Assembly (NCBI GenBank): GCA_964615145.1
Contig: CAZTOP010000002.1
Coordinates: 1 to 64,000 of the forward strand
Direction: 5' to 3'
DNA length: 64,000 bases
Origin: CAIVPM01 sp964615145
GTDB lineage: Bacteria; Bacteroidota; Bacteroidia; Chitinophagales; Chitinophagaceae
The stretch's first letter is position 1; each line of letters begins with the position of its first letter. The notes under the pieces were generated by a model that saw only the letters and a list, made by a program, of their open reading frames with translations, had not been told where the DNA came from and made no database searches. The translations under genes and the position numbers were made by a program. This document shows, piece after piece, positions 35,038 through 43,300 of the stretch.

Positions 35038-35928
35038 TTATTTATTTGCTAAATAGACACCACCAAGGATTACTATTAAACCCATAAAATGTAACAATGT
35101 TATGTGCTCGTGATTTATCATTCCCCAGGCAATTGCAACAAAAGGAATTCCGTAGGTAACCGTTGAAGCAAAAATTCCACCAGCTCTTTTCATAAGCATA
35201 TAAAATAAAATAGAAGCAAGTGCGGTTCCTAAAATACCTAAAACACTAGCAGCTGTTGTAGCTATTATAAACTTTGATTCAGTTAATGGCAATGAAAAGT
35301 AACCAGTAAAAAATAAAATAACTAAGGAGGGAATAATTAAGCTGGAAAATGCAATTGCTGCTATTTGTGTAGAAGGCACTCCAGTTAATTTTTTAATAAC
35401 CATATTTACATTTAACCCATATAAAACCGTAGCAATAATTACAAATACTATATACAACGAGTCGTTGATATGCTGTCCCTTAGTATTTGCATAAATTAAA
35501 ATTGCACTACCAACCAGCCCTATTAAAACTCCAATAATTTTTTGAGTACTTACAACTAGTTGAAAAAAAACAGCTCCAACTAAAATCACAAATAGTGGTG
35601 TTAGTGAATTTAAACTTCCTGCAATACCACCTCCAATTTTTGTTTCTGCTATACAAAATAAAAACGCTGGAAAAAAACTACCTAATAAGCCACTAAGTAC
35701 AACATAAGTTAATACATCTTTAGGCAAATTTTTAATAGCTTTTATAGCAAAAGGAATCATTATAACACCTGCAGATAGCATTCTAATAGCGGCAACTTCA
35801 TAAGGTGTTAATATTGGCTTTGAGAAGTCGTGATTTTCAAACATTCCTAGCTTCATCAATTCAAAACTACTTCCCCATATTAAGCAAAGCACGATAAAAA
35901 TAATCCAGTTAATAAATTTATAACTCAC
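35038..35928 (-). CDS. EamA-family (DMT) transporter
   Basis: Inner-membrane transporter of 296 residues with ten predicted helices made of two EamA repeats (first about 10-140, second about 155-295). The start FINWIIFIVLCLIWGSSFELMKLG and the repeat end GSLNSLTPLFVILVGAVFF are typical of drug/metabolite transporters. The second repeat ends with ITLLHFMGLIVILGGVYLANK. Substrate cannot be inferred; family members export amino acids, nucleosides or metabolites. It lies between the TraB/GumN gene and lepB on the same strand. Another EamA protein is at 56510. Confidence 0.88.
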   Translation of the reverse strand: MSYKFINWIIFIVLCLIWGSSFELMKLGMFENHDFSKPILTPYEVAAIRMLSAGVIMIPFAIKAIKNLPKDVLTYVVLSGLLGSFFPAFLFCIAETKIGGGIAGSLNSLTPLFVILVGAVFFQLVVSTQKIIGVLIGLVGSAILIYANTKGQHINDSLYIVFVIIATVLYGLNVNMVIKKLTGVPSTQIAAIAFSSLIIPSLVILFFTGYFSLPLTESKFIIATTAASVLGILGTALASILFYMLMKRAGGIFASTVTYGIPFVAIAWGMINHEHITLLHFMGLIVILGGVYLANK

Positions 35929-35979
35929 TAATAATTGTTTTGGTTAACTATATAAATGTTTGCTTAAAGGGGAATATTA

Positions 35980-37515
35980 TTATTTGATACTTTTAAAAAT
36001 TCTTTTCCACCTTGGTCCTTTATCCCAACTAAACCAGATTAAAGAAGCTTTTCCAACTATATGAGTTTCGGGTACAAAACCCCAAAATCTACTATCTTGA
36101 CTATTATGACGATTATCACCCATCATCCAATAGTAATTAAACTTGAATGTATAGGTGGTAGATTTTTTCCCATCAATATAAATTCCATCTAATTTTTTTT
36201 CTAAAGAATGTCCTTCATAAACAGTAATAACTCTTTCATACAATGGTAGCGTAATATCATTAATTATTACAGTTTCGCCTTTTTTAGGAATCCAAATTTT
36301 TCCATAGTTATCGACATCCCAATTGTAATGTAAAGTATCGTAGGGGAAAACTCTTCCCCGTGAATAATCTACATACAACTGATTATTGCTTCTTTCAATT
36401 TTTATATTAGGAATGTTTTTAAATGCTAATGCTTCACTTGCATTTAAAGAAATTTCAGCAACCCCAACTCTAACCAAAGAATCATTAATTGTATTTCTAT
36501 AATCTTCGTATTTATCGTCATTCCTAACATCTATGTTGAAGTCTTTCTTCAAAGCATCAAAATCCAAGGGAACTTTATTTGTGCTGGTAATTGTGTATGT
36601 TGATTGAGCATCGGGAGCTACAAAAGCAGGTTGGTTATTTACAAATAAGTAGCTTTTCTTAATTTCAATTGTATCTCCAGGAATACCAACACAACGTTTT
36701 ATATAATTATCTGCTTTATCCATTGGATGTACAATAATATGCTGTCCAAACTGATTCCAAACAGCTTCACGCCCATAAGTTCTTACCATATCGTAATAAG
36801 GAGTGGCACTGCCAAATTCAGGCAAATTAATAATTGTATCTCCGGCAGGAAAGTTAAAAACAGTTACATCGTTTCTTTCAATATTAGTGTAACCAGGCAA
36901 TCTTTTATAATCGAGTTGAATCCATTTTAGATAAGAAGGGGTTTGTGAACCTGGTAACAAATTATGTACAAACGGGAAGCTAAGAGGCGTTTTAGGGATT
37001 CTTTGTCCATAAGCAATTTTATTTACAAACAAAAAGTCATTTACTTGCAAAGTTTTTTCCATACTACCTGTTGGTATAACATAAGCTTCAAAAACAAAAG
37101 TTCGAATAATAGTAGCAGCTACTATTGCAAAAACTGCAGCATCAATCCATTCTCTTGAAGCAGGTTTTTTATAATTATCCAAAACAGATTTTCCTACATA
37201 TCTGACTTTAGTTGATAATCCTAAATAAGGGAAATATAAAAATGGAAAAAATACAACCAGAGTGTGTGCCACTACATTTACTTTTCCAAACAGCATTGTA
37301 TAAATAATAGTTATCCAAATTGTAATAAACTGACCAGCAATAGGAATAAGTTGCATCCAAAACCAAAATTTCTTAATTCCTGTTTTTTCAACCATTATCC
37401 AAGTATTATAAAAGGGAATCAAGGCTTTCCAAGCTTCTACACCTCCTTTTTTAAACATAAAATATATTCCTAAATGCCAACCAATCGTGCCAATTATTAA
37501 CAATAAAATACCCAT
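35980..37515 (-). CDS. lepB: signal peptidase I with N-terminal DUF5684-like membrane domain
   Basis: Cleaves signal peptides from exported proteins at the inner membrane. The first 90 residues hold helices and the segment GGVEAWKALIPFYNTWIMVEKTGIKKFWFW, which resembles DUF5684, a domain often fused to LepB in Bacteroidota. The catalytic part starts near 120 with a membrane helix (AAVFAIVAATIIRTFVF) and PTGSMEKTL with nucleophile Ser151; the general base Lys273 is in YIKRCVGIPGDTI. Box E is GDNRHNSQDSRFWGFVP. The 511-residue length is large because of the extra domain and long insertions (about 225-260 and 300-390). The promoter box is at 37534-37541. Confidence 0.95.
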   Translation of the reverse strand: MGILLLIIGTIGWHLGIYFMFKKGGVEAWKALIPFYNTWIMVEKTGIKKFWFWMQLIPIAGQFITIWITIIYTMLFGKVNVVAHTLVVFFPFLYFPYLGLSTKVRYVGKSVLDNYKKPASREWIDAAVFAIVAATIIRTFVFEAYVIPTGSMEKTLQVNDFLFVNKIAYGQRIPKTPLSFPFVHNLLPGSQTPSYLKWIQLDYKRLPGYTNIERNDVTVFNFPAGDTIINLPEFGSATPYYDMVRTYGREAVWNQFGQHIIVHPMDKADNYIKRCVGIPGDTIEIKKSYLFVNNQPAFVAPDAQSTYTITSTNKVPLDFDALKKDFNIDVRNDDKYEDYRNTINDSLVRVGVAEISLNASEALAFKNIPNIKIERSNNQLYVDYSRGRVFPYDTLHYNWDVDNYGKIWIPKKGETVIINDITLPLYERVITVYEGHSLEKKLDGIYIDGKKSTTYTFKFNYYWMMGDNRHNSQDSRFWGFVPETHIVGKASLIWFSWDKGPRWKRIFKSIK

Positions 37516-37533
37516 TATTTAGTTTTTGAGTTG

Positions 37534-37541
37534 CAAATGTA
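37534..37541 (-). promoter_or_regulatory. -7 box of lepB
   Basis: TACATTTG on the minus strand, matching TAnnTTTG. Transcription would start near 37527, only about 12 bases before the ATG at 37515. Confidence 0.45.
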
Positions 37542-37691
37542 TGTTTCTAAATGTTTGTTTTAATAGTATGTGTGCTATTATTACAAAATATTACTTAAAG
37601 TTGTAAACTAATATTTTCAGTGCTTCTATTTTGACTAGAATTGTAATAATTATATAAAGTATAAAGATATGAATTGATTAGCTAAATAAAG

Positions 37692-37730
37692 AAGAGAGGC
37701 TTTTCAAAACAAGTTTGAAAAGCCTCTCTT
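37692..37730 (-). terminator. rho-independent terminator after rplL
   Basis: Stem of 17 bp: arm AAGAGAGGCTTTTCAAA (37692-37708) pairs with TTTGAAAAGCCTCTCTT (37714-37730). It lies just behind the rplL stop on the minus strand. This strong hairpin closes the rplKAJL unit where rpoB would usually follow. Confidence 0.85.
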
Positions 37731-37752
37731 ATATTTTTTGAGAAATAAATAA

Positions 37753-38124
37753 TTATTTCACTTCTACTTCAGCACCAGCGTCTTTTAATTTAGCTGCAAT
37801 ATCATCAGCTTCAGCTTTGCTAACACCTTCTTTAACTGCTTTAGGAGCTCCATCAACTAAATCTTTAGCTTCTTTCAATCCTAATCCTGTTAAGTCTTTT
37901 ACTACTTTAACAACACCTAATTTAGCAGCACCACCGCTAACTAAGATTACATCAAAAGATGTTTTTTCTTCAACTGCTGCTGCTTCTCCACCACCTGCTG
38001 CAACTACTACTGCTGCTGCTGCTGGTTCAATACCGTAATCAGCTTTTAATACATCAGCTAATTCTTGAACTTGTTTTACCGTTAAACCTACTAAGGTTTC
38101 GGCCAATGCTTTAATGTCTGCCAT
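37753..38124 (-). CDS. rplL: 50S ribosomal protein L7/L12
   Basis: Stalk protein of the large ribosomal subunit, which recruits translation GTPases; present as dimers bound to L10. The chain of 123 residues has the N-terminal dimerisation domain (IKALAETLVGLTVKQVQELADVLK), the Ala-rich hinge (AAAAVVVAAGGGEAAA, about 36-51) and the globular C-terminal domain (FDVILVSGGAAKLGVVKVVKDLTGLGLKEAKDLVDGAPKAVKEGV). Full length and normal composition. It is the last gene of the rplKAJL cluster, 106 bases after rplJ with structured sequence between them, and is followed by a terminator. Confidence 0.98.
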   Translation of the reverse strand: MADIKALAETLVGLTVKQVQELADVLKADYGIEPAAAAVVVAAGGGEAAAVEEKTSFDVILVSGGAAKLGVVKVVKDLTGLGLKEAKDLVDGAPKAVKEGVSKAEADDIAAKLKDAGAEVEVK

Positions 38125-38230
38125 TTTTTTTACTTTTTTAAACCGCTTTCATTGTTTTTAAAACTCCAGCGGATGTTATTTAATATTATGCCTTTTTTAT
38201 ACCCAATCCGGCCAGGGCTTTAATAAATTT
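38125..38230 (-). promoter_or_regulatory. rplJ-rplL intergenic leader with structured, GC-rich segment
   Basis: Transcribed on the minus strand ahead of rplL. A GC-rich block (AAGCCCTGGCCGGATTGGGT, 38220-38201) stands out from AT-rich surroundings and can form CCC/GGG pairs. A second possible hairpin has arms CCGCT and AAGCGG flanking a GTTTT/AAAAC core nearer to rplL. The first block is also in frame with rplJ after its TAA, for 14 codons to a second TAA. It may be an attenuation or stability element that sets the L12:L10 ratio; this is inference. Confidence 0.35.
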
Positions 38231-38815
38231 TTATTCTGCTGTTGGAGCTGCATTCTCTGCTACTGCTGAAACTTCAGCAACTTCAACCGCTGCTTCTGCA
38301 ACTGGAGGAGTAACTACGCCACTTTTTTCGTGATGATGCAACAAAGCAGCTAAAACACGTTTGGCAGGGCTTTGTAATAATCCAATTACTTCACCAATCA
38401 ACTCATTCTTAGTTTTGATTTGAGTTAATGCTTTTAGCTGATTATCACCACTGTAAACTTCCCCATTGATGAAAGCAGCTTTTAACTCAGGCTTTTCGGC
38501 GTTATTATTTGCCTTTCTAAAAGATGATATGATTAAAGCTGGTTCTTTTGGATTTTCACTGAACATCAAAGCTGTTACTTTGTGTAAACTATCGTAAACA
38601 CCAGCATATTTATCAGCATCTAATTGCTCCAACGCTTTTTTAATCAATGTATTTTTAGCAACTTTCATTTCAACTTGCTTATCAAAGCAAGCTTTACGTA
38701 AAGTTCCAACCTGAGCTACTGTTAGCGACTCAGTATCTGTAACGTAGAAGTTACTGTATTGTGAAAATTTCTCTTTAAGAGCAACAATCACTTCGTTTTT
38801 TTGTTCTTTAGTCAT
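38231..38815 (-). CDS. rplJ: 50S ribosomal protein L10
   Basis: Base of the ribosomal stalk: binds 23S rRNA with L11 and carries L7/L12 dimers on its C-terminal helix. 194 residues, longer than the usual 165-175. N-terminal block KNEVIVALKEKFSQYSNFYVTDTESLTVAQVGTLRKAC and KVAKNTLIKKALE are typical. The helical C-terminus (KNELIGEVIGLLQSPAKRVLAALLHHHEKSG) is followed by an acidic, Ala/Val-rich tail (about 172-194) that I do not know from E. coli. A hairpin between rplA and rplJ may be the autoregulatory L10 site. Confidence 0.97.
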   Translation of the reverse strand: MTKEQKNEVIVALKEKFSQYSNFYVTDTESLTVAQVGTLRKACFDKQVEMKVAKNTLIKKALEQLDADKYAGVYDSLHKVTALMFSENPKEPALIISSFRKANNNAEKPELKAAFINGEVYSGDNQLKALTQIKTKNELIGEVIGLLQSPAKRVLAALLHHHEKSGVVTPPVAEAAVEVAEVSAVAENAAPTAE

Positions 38816-38833
38816 TACTAAAATTTATTTTGT

Positions 38834-38874
38834 AAAACCAAGGTCATATTCAAATTAATGAATCACTTGGCTTT
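38834..38874 (-). promoter_or_regulatory. possible L10 leader hairpin between rplA and rplJ
   Basis: On the minus strand AAAGCCAAG (38874-38866) pairs with CTTGGTTTT (38842-38834), nine pairs including one G-T, enclosing 23 bases. It starts at the rplA stop and ends 18 bases before the rplJ ATG. In other bacteria L10-L12 binds a leader in this position to repress rplJL translation; binding here is inference. Confidence 0.4.
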
Positions 38875-39566
38875 TAGTTCATTAATCCTTTTGTTTCAAT
38901 CATAATACCAGGACTCATACTACTAGCCATAGAAATTGCTTTCAAGTAAGTTCCTTTAGCAGCAGATGGTTTTAATTTTGCAATAGCATTGATTAATTCT
39001 GTGCTGTTTTCTGCAATTTTTTCTGGAGAGAAAGAAACTCTTCCGATAGATGCGTGAACAATACCAGTTTTATCAACTTTAAATGCAATTTTACCACCTT
39101 TTACTTCATTAACAGCAGCAGCAACATCATTTGTTACAGTTCCTGTTTTAGGATTTGGCATCAAGTTACGAGGTCCTAATACTTTACCTAATTTACCGAT
39201 TTTAGGCATAACAGCTGGTGTAGCAACAATTACATCGATATCTGTCCAACCGCCTTCAATTTTTGTGATGAATTCATCTAACCCAACAAAATCAGCACCT
39301 GCAGCTTTTGCATCGGCTTCTTTATCTGGAGTACAAAGTACTAATACTCTTTTTGTTTTACCTGTTCCGTGAGGTAATGAAACTGTACCACGAACTTGTT
39401 GGTCAGCTTTTTTAGGATCTACTCCTAAACGAATGTGTAAGTCAACTGAACTGTCGAATTTTGTACAATTGATTTGTTTTACTAAAGCAGAAGCCTCCTT
39501 TAAAGTGTAGGCTTTATTGGAATCCACCTTAGCATTTGCAACTTTTCTTTTTTTAGTTAAAGACAT
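38874..39566 (-). CDS. rplA: 50S ribosomal protein L1
   Basis: Large-subunit protein of the E-site stalk and translational repressor of its own operon. The 230-residue chain has the usual start LTKKRKVANAKVDSNKAYTLKEASALVKQ, the domain II segment LCTPDKEADAKAAGADFVG, and the signature GKLGKVLGPRNLMPNPKTGTVT. The C-terminal IMIETKGLMN ends the chain. All blocks are complete. It follows rplK after 25 bases. As in E. coli, L1 could repress the rplK-rplA mRNA by binding the rplK leader; the leader here is 145 bases long and structured. Confidence 0.98.
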   Translation of the reverse strand: MSLTKKRKVANAKVDSNKAYTLKEASALVKQINCTKFDSSVDLHIRLGVDPKKADQQVRGTVSLPHGTGKTKRVLVLCTPDKEADAKAAGADFVGLDEFITKIEGGWTDIDVIVATPAVMPKIGKLGKVLGPRNLMPNPKTGTVTNDVAAAVNEVKGGKIAFKVDKTGIVHASIGRVSFSPEKIAENSTELINAIAKLKPSAAKGTYLKAISMASSMSPGIMIETKGLMN

Positions 39567-39591
39567 TGTTAAATAATTTTAAGGTGAATAA

Positions 39592-40035
39592 TTAATTTTC
39601 CCAAGGTGCATTACCGTCAATAGTTAAACCCATAGAACGTGCAGTTCCTGCAACCATTTTCATTGCAGATTCTTTAGTAAAGCAGTTCATATCTGGCATT
39701 TTGTCAACAGCAATTGCCTCGATTTGAGCCCAATTTACCTTTCCAACTTTTGCACGATTGCTTTCTTTACTACCTTTCTGAATTTTTGCTGCTTCCATTA
39801 ACTGGATTGGAGCTGGTGCAGTTTTAATAACAAAGTCAAAAGACTTGTCAGTATAAACTGTAATTAAAACAGGAACAACTTTTCCTATTTTATCTTGAGT
39901 TCTAGCATTAAATTGCTTACAGAACTCCATGATGTTTACACCCTTAGAACCGAGTGCAGGACCAACTGGAGGTGCAGGATTGGCTTGACCGCCTTTTACT
40001 TGCAACTTCACATAGCCCGAAATTTCTTTTGCCAT
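39592..40035 (-). CDS. rplK: 50S ribosomal protein L11
   Basis: Binds the GTPase-associated centre of 23S rRNA at the base of the L10-L12 stalk. 147 residues with the N-terminal KLQVKGGQANPAPPVGPALGSKGVNIMEFCKQFN, whose Pro-rich loop contacts the thiostrepton region, and the rRNA-binding C-terminal half ending in MVAGTARSMGLTIDG. Normal length. It is the first gene of the rplKAJL unit; nusG, which usually precedes it, is not present, and the region upstream holds a promoter and, beyond it, the terminator of an unrelated surface-protein gene. Confidence 0.98.
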   Translation of the reverse strand: MAKEISGYVKLQVKGGQANPAPPVGPALGSKGVNIMEFCKQFNARTQDKIGKVVPVLITVYTDKSFDFVIKTAPAPIQLMEAAKIQKGSKESNRAKVGKVNWAQIEAIAVDKMPDMNCFTKESAMKMVAGTARSMGLTIDGNAPWEN

Positions 40036-40186
40036 TGTGTTGTGATTTAATTGGTGATAACGTTAAAAGTTAAAAGTTAAAAGTCAGAGGCAAAAAGTTG
40101 TAAACAACCTTAAACTCTAAACCTTAAACTTGGAACTGAAAACTCCCAAGTTCCATCTTTATAAGAACTTTTTATTTTTGGGATTG
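40036..40186 (-). promoter_or_regulatory. long structured leader of the rplKAJL operon
   Basis: About 145 transcribed bases precede rplK. On the minus strand the 5' part offers two competing hairpins: GGAACT/AGTTCC and AACTTGG/CCAAGTT, which share bases. The 3' part carries word repeats (AAGTTTAAGG, TTTAGAGTTTAAGG, then CTTTTAA three times in tandem). An autoregulatory L1 site could lie here, but the repeats also resemble low-complexity intergenic fillers. Confidence 0.35.
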
Positions 40187-40216
40187 CAAAAGTATGGACA
40201 TTATTTAAATAACCAA
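40187..40216 (-). promoter_or_regulatory. rplKAJL promoter
   Basis: On the minus strand TACTTTTG (40187-40194) is a perfect -7 box and TTG (40214-40216) lies 19 bases upstream. This suggests that the cluster is transcribed independently. Confidence 0.65.
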
Positions 40217-40255
40217 CTTTTTTTATAAATTCTGTTTTATTTTCTTTTAAAAAAT

Positions 40256-40285
40256 AAAGAGGCTACCCAATTGGATAGCCTCTTT
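40256..40285 (-). terminator. rho-independent terminator after the T9SS surface protein
   Basis: Perfect ten-base arms AAAGAGGCTA (40256-40265) and TAGCCTCTTT (40276-40285) around a ten-base loop, followed on the minus strand by a T-rich run. Lies 20 bases behind the stop at 40306. Confidence 0.85.
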
Positions 40286-40305
40286 AAAATTAATTATTGA
40301 AATAG

Positions 40306-43300
40306 TTATTCTTTAATAATGCTAACTGAATTGGATTTTTTACCAGTTTCATCAATAACAGAAATCAAATATTGACCCGAAGCTAAAGTATTCACATTAA
40401 TTTGAATATTATTATCGCCAGTATTAAGAGATTGACCTTTGTTTAATAAGACTTTTCCTAATACATCAGTGATTTGAATTGTAACTTTCTTTGTACCTGA
40501 TGAAGCTATATTGATATTAACCAAATTTTTCGCTGGATTTGGATATACATTTCCAACTAATATACCAGAGATTTTCAGTCCTTTAATTAAAACAATATTA
40601 CTGTAAGAGATACTGCCATCTTTTGAAATTTGTTTTAGTCTATAATAAACATCACTAGCAACAATATTGTTATCAATGAATGAGTATTGCAAATTAATGT
40701 TATTGTTATTAGATGCCTTAGAACTAACCACAGCAATTGATTCAAAATTATTAGAGATGGAGCTTCTTTGTAGTTCATAAGCCCTGATATCAACTTCATT
40801 TACTACAGTCCAAGTCAATTGATTAAAACTGTTTATTTTCTCTCCAGAAAATTTCAATGAAGATATAGGTAAAACATTATCAGAGGCACCTGCAATTGCA
40901 AATTCACCTAAAGTTATTAAACCAGTTCTTACTACAACAGGCTTTGTCAAACTTCCAGTATTAACACCAGCAGCTCCTTCAACAGACCAATTGGTTGTAC
41001 TAACAGCCCTTTTAATAACTCTTAGAGTTGATAAAGTTTGAGCATTTGCAATTCCACTGTCAGTTAAACTAACAGTATAGGCACCACCTGTAATACTATC
41101 AGTTTCTAATTTCCAATAACCGTCATTTGCAATGTTAACCAAACTAATACCATCATTAATAGGGAAGCCTCCTAAACCTGGGGCTGTAGCAATAAACTCT
41201 GCTGTAATTGCCCCTCCTTTGGTTGGAGCTGTTGTAAATTCAATTCTTGCAGGCTTAATAACACCATTTTTTCCTACAGGAAAATCTCCTGTGGTTGAAG
41301 CGTTTGTAGCAGCGTTGAACCATCTTCTCAATTTGCTAGTAAAATAACCAGATGTATAAGTTAAAACGCCTCGTAAAGTAGGACTTGTTCCTAAAATGAA
41401 AACTTCATTATCATTATTAATAACGCCAGCAATCATTGTCAAAATACCATTTCCAGCAACAGTACCAGTTTGAGTTGATAAGGAAGTTCCCAGAGAATTA
41501 ATGGTAATTCCAGATGCACTAATATTATTAAATGTCATGCCAGCAAATTTTGCTGGTGTAACAGCATTACCTAATGAGAAAGTAGCACCAGTTCCTGTTC
41601 CACCTGTTACAGCTTGAGCACCTACAGGTGCAACTGAGTAACTACCTGAACTCAACATAACTGAACTAGATATATTTCCTGATGAAGTTACTGCCGATAC
41701 AAATATTTTCGCTTGAGTTGCAGCAGTTCCTCCTGTTAAAGTTAGGATATCACCAACTGAATAACCAGAACCAACATTAGAAACTGAAGTTGCAGGTACA
41801 TTATTTCTGTAAACCCCACTACCATTAATACTTTGAGGTGATGAAACAGCCCCTGCAGAACCTGACAAATAAGTTTGGAAATTGATAGCCGCTGAACAAG
41901 ACATAATTCCATTATTAATCAAATCTCCAGAAATAAAAGTAGCGAAGGTTGAACGTAAATCTGAATTATTATTAATAGTAAGACTACCGTTGATGCCTAC
42001 ATTAGAACCAAAGGATCCAAAACGATTACCTACAGCATTACCTCCATTAACTAACAAATTACCTAAAGATAATCTAGCAGAAGATGCTGTAGTATTTACT
42101 AAAAAGCCAGTAGTCCCAGTTGAGGCAGTTTGTGACGAAATTCCATCGCCTAATATTATTGTATTGCCTGATCCAATATTGTTAGGAACGGATCCACGAT
42201 AAGCTATTGCATTGCCACCAAATCTGTGTGGATCAACAATTGTAATTGTTCCACCAGTAAGATTTATAGTTCCAAAACTAAATGGCTTAATCGATGTACC
42301 AAAACCTAATAAGTCAATACCAGTAGTAACAGAATTAGCGTCTAGACCACTATTGCCGTCTATATTTAATATTCCAGAGCTCATTATGAAATTTGAGCTA
42401 TCATTGAACAATATAAATCCATTTTGATTCAAAGTTCCACCAGAGATATTTAATGTAGCTGCTTTAGCAAATGTCAAAGCCTTTGAACTACCACCAGAAG
42501 TACCAATGTTTAAAACTCCAGTACCTATAGTTAAAGTTCCTCCAGTACCAACGCCAAGTGAACTACAGAAATAAGGAGATGATGAACTTCCTCCAAGAGA
42601 AACATTATATCCTGTAATATTAACAGTATCTGCAGCAGTAGGTACACTATTGGTTGACCAAGTAGAAACGTCACCCCAATTTCCGTTTGCAATAGCATAA
42701 ACCACTACACTTGTCGTTACAAAGTTTTGTGAAAATGTAGAGTCATTTGATAAAATTGGATCGCCAGCTATTCCAACACCAGCTTTTATAGTGTATGTTC
42801 CAATTGTACCAAAATTGGCAGTATTCGTAATTGTATCAACTCTTGTAGCACCAACTGCTAAAACTCCAGAATTTAAAATCTTAGGTGAAACTGGAACAGG
42901 AGAGCCATTAGGATCTGTTATTCTTACACCAATTGTAGCATTATTTGCTGAGAAATCAATTGGTGCAGCCCCAGCATTTTTAATTCTTAAAATAACTTTT
43001 CCACTACTTGTAATAGAGAAAGAGCCAGATGGAGATACTAATGAATCAGCCGCTAAATCAACTGCATTAAGTCTTGTAACAGATATATTATCAACTCCAA
43101 TATCAGTAGTACCAAAGTCAGATGTAGCTTTTAATCGAACAATTGTTGTTGAAGAAGCTGATGTAAATTGTAATAATTTATTTGTCCAAGTAGATGCTGT
43201 TTTTGATACTCCTATTTTGGTAAAGTTAATCCCAGCATCTGTTGATAAAAACACTTGTAAAGAGTCATTACCACTTGTATTGATAAAGTCGTAAGAAAGT

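Noticed and set aside
41882..43294. Several plus-strand open frames opposite the GEVED surface protein gene
   Set aside because: They are antisense shadows of Thr/Ser/Gly-rich codons; the minus-strand protein has signal peptide, domains and CTD.
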